Positions 59,945 through 64,000 of a stretch of DNA of 64,000 bases are shown piece after piece. The position numbers and the translations under genes were made by a program. Numbering within the stretch: the first letter of the stretch is position 1; the number at the start of each line of letters is the position of its first letter. The notes beneath the pieces were generated by a model, which was not told the origin of the DNA, searched no databases, and saw only the letters and a program-made list of their open reading frames with translations. Source of the stretch: Gandjariella thermophila (GTDB lineage: Bacteria > Actinomycetota > Actinomycetes > Mycobacteriales > Pseudonocardiaceae); assembly GCF_005405885.1 (NCBI RefSeq), contig NZ_BJFL01000005.1, forward strand, positions 62,001-126,000, in the 5' to 3' direction.

Positions 59945-60029
59945 CCGGGTCCGCATCGGTGCTGTGGAGATCGCCGTGGCCGGGTCGGCGCCGGTGCTGC
60001 GGACATCGCCGGAGGCCGGTCAGCGCCGG
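59915..60029. repeat. 35-bp tandem repeat, three full units plus part
   Basis: Units at 59915–59949, 59950–59984 and 59985–60019, with ten more bases following, share TC-GC--CGGT-CTG--GA-ATCGCCG--GCCGG. The first holds the stop codon of the DUF4245 gene (TAG 59942–59944), so the gene end has been amplified into the intergenic space before xseB. Confidence 0.8.
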
Positions 60030-60110
60030 CGTGAAGCCGGTGACCGTGCCGCGAGGCCCCGGCGCTCGCCCGCCGAGTTGCGCCACGTCGACCTGGCAGC
60101 GGCTCCGCCG

Positions 60111-60437
60111 CTACTCGGGTTCCTCGGTGGGAACGTCCTCCTCAACCACGGCCAGCGCGGTGTCGATGCGTTCCCGCGCGCCGGCGAGGTGCCGCTCGCA
60201 GACCCGGGCCAGCGACTCGCCGCGCTCCCACAGCGCCAGCGACTCCTCCAGGGACAGGCCACCGGCCTCCAGCCGGCGCACCACCTCGACGAGTTCGTCG
60301 CGCGCCTGCTCGTAGCCGAGCCCGCCGAGTTCGTCCGGGATCTGCCGCCCGTTGCCGCCCGCCGGCTCGGCGGCTGGGGTCGCGTCGCCGGGGCCGGCTG
60401 CCGGCGCCTCGGGACGGATCGCGTCGTCGGGGGTCAC
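60111..60437 (-). CDS. xseB: Exodeoxyribonuclease VII small subunit
   Basis: 108 residues. An extended disordered N-terminus precedes the XseB three-helix core ([41 protein letters not shown]). It pairs with XseA for single-strand DNA degradation. GTG 60437 overlaps the upstream stop (GTGA). The operon xseA–hypothetical–xseB has four-base overlaps throughout. Confidence 0.92.
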   Translation of the reverse strand: MTPDDAIRPEAPAAGPGDATPAAEPAGGNGRQIPDELGGLGYEQARDELVEVVRRLEAGGLSLEESLALWERGESLARVCERHLAGARERIDTALAVVEEDVPTEEPE

Positions 60438-60865
60438 GATGTGGGGCTCCCCATCCGGCCCTGCCCGCATACCACGGCGGTGGCCACGGCCTGGTCGTAG
60501 CCGACGAACGCCTCGGCGAACTCCTCGCCGTCGCCGTCCCGCACCGCCTCGTCGATGCGCACCTGGGCCTGGGTGACCCTGCGGCAGTGCACCGAGCCGC
60601 TGCCGATGCCCGCGTAGCTGGACGTCGCCTCGGTGAGTTCGCGCAGCCTCGCCGGCAGGGCCCGGCGGGCCGGCGAGTCGCACCCGGCGAGCAGCGCGGT
60701 CCAGCAGGCGGCCGCCGTGGCCTCGGCGGCTTCGGCGCGGCGCTGCACGATGTCGGCGCTGCCGCGCTCCGCCGGAGCGCATCGGTCGATCGCCGCCGCC
60801 CGGGCCGCGGCCACGGTGAGCGGAAGGAAGGTGGGGCCCTGGGCCTGGTATGGCACCGCACTCAC
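60434..60865 (-). CDS. Hypothetical protein within the xse operon
   Basis: 143 residues, all-helical and Ala-rich ([37 protein letters not shown]), with four or five Cys. It overlaps xseA and xseB by four bases at each end, so it is strictly co-translated. Not recognised as a known family; an accessory role with exonuclease VII is inferred from context only. Confidence 0.75.
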   Translation of the reverse strand: MSAVPYQAQGPTFLPLTVAAARAAAIDRCAPAERGSADIVQRRAEAAEATAAACWTALLAGCDSPARRALPARLRELTEATSSYAGIGSGSVHCRRVTQAQVRIDEAVRDGDGEEFAEAFVGYDQAVATAVVCGQGRMGSPTS

Positions 60866-62124
60866 CTCCGCTCGCCGCTACCGGCCGGCACCTCCGGCTC
60901 CGTTGGCACGACCGCCTGCACCACTCCGTCAACGAGCCGCACCCGCAGCCGCGTTCCCGGGGGTGCATCGGCGACCGAGCGGACCACATGCGGCACGTCG
61001 TCGGGCCCGAACCGCTGGACGATCGCGTACCCGCGGGCAAGGGTGGCCGCCGGTCCGAGGGTCGTCAAGCGTGATCGGATCGCTACCAGCTCAGTCTGCT
61101 CCGCCACGATCCGAGCGAGCATCGCGCGACGCGCCCGTTCGCGCAGCGCGAACAACTCCTCACCGCGCCGGTCCAGCGGACCGTACGGGTCGGCCATGCA
61201 GGGGCGGCTGCGCAGCGCGTCCAGCAGCCGCCGTTCCCGGTCCACCCAGCCGTGCAGGGCCCGGCGCGCCCGGTCCCGGAGTTGGTGGATGCGCGCGGTC
61301 TCCTCGGCCACGTCCGGCACCACCCGCTTGCCCGCGTCGGTGGGTGTGGAGCAGCGCAGGTCGGCCACGTGGTCCAGCAGCGGGGTGTCCGGTTCGTGGC
61401 CCACCGCGCTGACCACCGGCGTGCGGCAGGCCGCCACCGCCCGGCACAGCGCCTCGTCGGAGAACGGCAGCAGGTCCTCCACGCTGCCACCGCCACGGGC
61501 CACCACGATCACGTCCACCTCCGGGTCGGCGTCTAGAGTGGACAGTGCGGTGCGGATCTGGGGCACCGCGAGCGGGCCTTGCACCGCGACGTTGATCACC
61601 CGGAACCGGGCGGCCGGCCAGCGTCCCCTGGCGTTGGTGAGCACGTCCCGTTCCGCGGCCGAGGCCCGGCCGGTGATCAAGCCGACCCGGCGGGGCAGGA
61701 ACGGCAGCCGGCGCTTGCGCGCCGTGTCGAAAAGGCCCTCCGCGGCGAGCAGCCGGCGCAGCCGCTCGATCCTGGCCAGCAGCTCACCGATGCCCACCGC
61801 GCGGATCTCGTCGACCCGCAGGCTCAGCGTGCCCCGGCCCACGTAGTAGGTCGGCCGGCCGTGCACCACCACCCTGCTGCCCTCCGCGGGCGGCGGCTCC
61901 ATGCCGCGCAGCAGCGCCGCTGGGCAGGTCACCGTCATGGAGACGTCGGCGGCCGGGTCACGCAGCGTGAGAAAGGCGGTGGAGTTGCCCGGCCGCACGG
62001 ACACCTGGGTGAGCTGGCCCTCGACCCACACCGCGCCCAGCCGGTTGATCCACTCGGCGATCTTGCGGGCCACGGTCCGCACCGGCCAGGGGTGCTCCGC
62101 GGTGGTGGGGCCGGTGGACGTCAC
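60862..62124 (-). CDS. xseA: Exodeoxyribonuclease VII large subunit
   Basis: 420 residues. N-terminal OB-fold ([20 protein letters not shown]), catalytic domain with [26 protein letters not shown] and [10 protein letters not shown], then the long coiled coil. It degrades single-stranded DNA in repair. It starts at GTG 62124. Orthologue of Rv1108c, with xseB two genes downstream. Confidence 0.95.
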   Translation of the reverse strand: MTSTGPTTAEHPWPVRTVARKIAEWINRLGAVWVEGQLTQVSVRPGNSTAFLTLRDPAADVSMTVTCPAALLRGMEPPPAEGSRVVVHGRPTYYVGRGTLSLRVDEIRAVGIGELLARIERLRRLLAAEGLFDTARKRRLPFLPRRVGLITGRASAAERDVLTNARGRWPAARFRVINVAVQGPLAVPQIRTALSTLDADPEVDVIVVARGGGSVEDLLPFSDEALCRAVAACRTPVVSAVGHEPDTPLLDHVADLRCSTPTDAGKRVVPDVAEETARIHQLRDRARRALHGWVDRERRLLDALRSRPCMADPYGPLDRRGEELFALRERARRAMLARIVAEQTELVAIRSRLTTLGPAATLARGYAIVQRFGPDDVPHVVRSVADAPPGTRLRVRLVDGVVQAVVPTEPEVPAGSGERR

Positions 62125-62212
62125 GGTCGGGCGATCCCTTCTGGGCTGGTGGGCGCGGCGCGCCGGAACACGCGCCGAGCGGACAATCGGCGCTCGGGCC
62201 GGCGGCCTTCAG

Positions 62213-62758
62213 TCAGCGCTGCTGGTTGCGCACGGTGAGCAGGCGCCGTTCCAGCATGCCGAGAAACTCCGGCCGCGCGGCGTGCTCCCGCTCGTACGCC
62301 AGCAGCTCCTCGAGTTGCACCGCGGACAGCCGGCGCAGCCTGCCGCGCAACTGGGGCAGGCTCAGCTCGCCGTACTCGGGCAGCGCGTCCGGCCCCTCGC
62401 CGTCGGTGCCCTCGGCGCCGCTGTCGAACTCGCCCTCGACGTGCTCCTCGGCCAGGGCCCGCTCCTCCTGCGCCCACGGGTCGGCCACGTCCGGCCCGCC
62501 CGCGCCCGGCTCCGGGAGGTCCTCGTCGAAGGTGGCCCACTCCGGCGTCTCCGGCGCCGGGCGCAGTCCGGCCAGCAGGTCGTCGCCCTTGATGGCCAGC
62601 TCGGTGACCGTCTGCTGGACCCGCATGGACAGCTGCAGCGCCTGGCTGACCAGCGTCACCGGCAGACCGGCCAGCTGCTGCGGCAGGCGGCGCGCCTCGT
62701 CCACGGCGGTCACCGCGAGCCCGGCTGCCACGCGTACCGGAAGCGGTAGGCACTTCAT
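62213..62758 (-). CDS. Lipid droplet-associated protein (Rv1109c family)
   Basis: 181 residues. A conserved N-terminal amphipathic region (LPVRVAAGLAVTAVDEARRL, LPVTLVSQALQLSMRVQQ) is followed by an acidic linker and a helical C-terminus with LERRLLTVRNQQR. The same gene lies between xseA and ispH in M. tuberculosis, where the family was named for its presence on lipid droplets. The helices probably bind the droplet surface. ATG 62758 matches the family start. Confidence 0.82.
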   Translation of the reverse strand: MKCLPLPVRVAAGLAVTAVDEARRLPQQLAGLPVTLVSQALQLSMRVQQTVTELAIKGDDLLAGLRPAPETPEWATFDEDLPEPGAGGPDVADPWAQEERALAEEHVEGEFDSGAEGTDGEGPDALPEYGELSLPQLRGRLRRLSAVQLEELLAYEREHAARPEFLGMLERRLLTVRNQQR

Positions 62759-62883
62759 GTGTTCTAGCCTGCCCCAGCGGCCCCCCTCCTGCCCAGCGGG
62801 CGCCCCGCACGTAACCGCGCTCACCCGCCGACGATCCCTGCGGGGCGCTGCTCTCCGGCGGCCTCGCCCGTACCCTGGGCACC

Positions 62884-63912
62884 ATGAGCGCTTCCCAGCC
62901 GAGCACCGAACCGGGCAGCATCGAGACCGGCGGTTCCGACGTGAGCAGCGGCGACACGCAGACCACGAAGCCGAAGCGGGTGCTGCTGGCCAAGCCCCGC
63001 GGTTACTGCGCCGGGGTGGACCGGGCCGTGGTGACGGTGGAGAAGGCGCTGGAGACCTACGGACCGCCGGTGTACGTGCGGAAGCAGATCGTGCACAACA
63101 AGCACGTGGTGGAGACGCTGGAAAAGCGTGGCGCGATCTTCGTCGAGGAGACGGACGAGGTGCCCGAGGGCGCGCTCGTGGTGTTCTCCGCGCACGGCGT
63201 CGCGCCGGCGGTGCACGACGGCGCGAAGCAGCGGAACCTGCGCACCATCGACGCCACCTGCCCGCTGGTCACCAAGGTGCACCAGGAGGCCAAGCGGTTC
63301 GCCCGGGATGACTACGACATCCTGCTGATCGGCCACGAGGGGCACGAGGAGGTCGAGGGCACCTCCGGTGAGGCCCCGGAGCGCATCCAGTTGGTGGACC
63401 GGCCCGAGGACGTGGACAAGGTCCAGGTGCGTGACCCGTCCAAGGTGATCTGGCTGTCGCAGACCACGCTCAGTGTCGACGAGACCATGGAGCGGGTGAA
63501 CCAGCTTCGGGAGCGGTTCCCGGAACTGCAGGACCCGCCCAGCGACGACATCTGCTACGCCACGCAGAACCGTCAGGTCGCGGTGAAGGCGATGGCCGCC
63601 GAGTGCGACCTGGTGCTCGTGGTCGGCTCGCAGAACTCGTCCAACTCCAAGCGGCTGGTCGAGGTGGCGCGCAACGCCGGCGCGCGGGACGCGCACCTGA
63701 TCGACTACGCCGACGAGGTCGACGAGTCCTGGCTGGACGGCGTCGGCACGATCGGCGTGACCAGCGGTGCCTCGGTGCCGGACGTGCTGGTTATGCAGCT
63801 GCTGTCCTGGTTGGCCGAGCGCGGCTGGGCGGACGTCGAAGAGGTCACCACGGCCAACGAGAAGGTCGCGTTCGCACTGCCCCGGGAGCTGCGCAAGGAC
63901 CTGGTGCGCTGA
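62884..63912 (+). CDS. ispH: 4-Hydroxy-3-methylbut-2-enyl diphosphate reductase
   Basis: 342 residues. Three [4Fe-4S] Cys are in [10 protein letters not shown] (Cys42), [11 protein letters not shown] and ICYATQNRQ, with HGVAPAVH and the catalytic Glu region ([11 protein letters not shown]) between. Last step of the MEP pathway to isopentenyl and dimethylallyl diphosphate. ATG 62884 lies seven bases after TACCCT (62871–62876) with no RBS: leaderless. Confidence 0.97.
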   Translation: MSASQPSTEPGSIETGGSDVSSGDTQTTKPKRVLLAKPRGYCAGVDRAVVTVEKALETYGPPVYVRKQIVHNKHVVETLEKRGAIFVEETDEVPEGALVVFSAHGVAPAVHDGAKQRNLRTIDATCPLVTKVHQEAKRFARDDYDILLIGHEGHEEVEGTSGEAPERIQLVDRPEDVDKVQVRDPSKVIWLSQTTLSVDETMERVNQLRERFPELQDPPSDDICYATQNRQVAVKAMAAECDLVLVVGSQNSSNSKRLVEVARNAGARDAHLIDYADEVDESWLDGVGTIGVTSGASVPDVLVMQLLSWLAERGWADVEEVTTANEKVAFALPRELRKDLVR

Positions 63913-63931
63913 CGCGATCGCCGCGGCGCGA

Positions 63932-64000
63932 TCAGCCGTGGCCGCTGATCAGCGCGCCGACCCGAGCGGGGTTGACCGCGAAATTGGGCGCGACCTTCGA
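63932..64000 (-). CDS. C-terminus of an unidentified protein (continues beyond window)
   Basis: The last 22 codons (VAPNFAVNPARVGALISGHG then TGA) read in from the right edge on the minus strand with G/C in nearly every third position, so this is a real gene end. Too short to identify. It converges on ispH, 19 bases away. Confidence 0.6.
   Translation of the reverse strand, partial: SKVAPNFAVNPARVGALISGHG

Overview
The window is a high-GC actinobacterial chromosome segment. Gene content and order match the Mycobacterium tuberculosis Rv1022–Rv1110 backbone closely: lpqU–eno–ftsB–DUF501–ppx, then thiolase–SGNH–cbs–pra/RDD–metB–greA–DUF4307–mca–small membrane protein–DUF255–hemolysin III–Z-prenyl transferase, then phoH2–fum–glpX–DUF4245–xseB–xseA–lipid-droplet protein–ispH. 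Genes absent from mycobacteria are interleaved: an FxSxx-COOH peptide-modification cassette, an alpha-lytic-type protease, a tricorn-like protease and an ATP-grasp peptide operon. Together with mycothiol metabolism (mca) and many leaderless TANNNT starts, this suggests a Pseudonocardiales organism (Amycolatopsis-like). The genus is inference.

Layout. 1–4334: right end of an FxSxx-COOH RiPP cassette (HExxH enzyme and the TIR–NB-ARC–TPR protein FxsT). 4461–9134: tricorn-like protease and an LCP cell-wall ligase. 9139–12551: efeUOB iron-uptake operon behind an IdeR-type iron box. 12651–21579: cell-wall and division genes with eno, ppx, a serine carboxypeptidase and a family 5 uracil-DNA glycosylase. 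21485–21957: toxin–antitoxin debris bracketed by a 20-bp direct repeat. 22125–25641: NADH dehydrogenase, a 43-residue peptide gene coupled to an ATP-grasp ligase, and a tRNA gene with a UAA anticodon but a short variable arm. 26263–29342: secreted protease, deleted polysaccharide deacetylase and a BI-1 protein. 29402–39636: thiolase, transsulfuration (cbs, metB), ilvA, and hppD with its Lrp-type regulator. 39717–49206: greA/mca block with small genes and two truncated genes (VOC, GNAT). 49766–63912: phoH2, guaB1, ligB, fum, L,D-transpeptidase, trypsin-like protease, glpX, exonuclease VII and ispH.

The two best leads for something undescribed are the peptide/ATP-grasp operon with its adjacent odd tRNA (23771–25641) and the truncated FxSxx-COOH cassette at the left edge. 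Other structure not explained by genes: a two-copy MITE-like repeat (1053–1226 and 59110–59284), a leader hairpin that hides the ribosome-binding site of the trypsin-like gene, short duplications across the ends of hppD and the DUF4245 gene, five gene remnants, and only two TTA codons in intact genes, both in cell-envelope genes.
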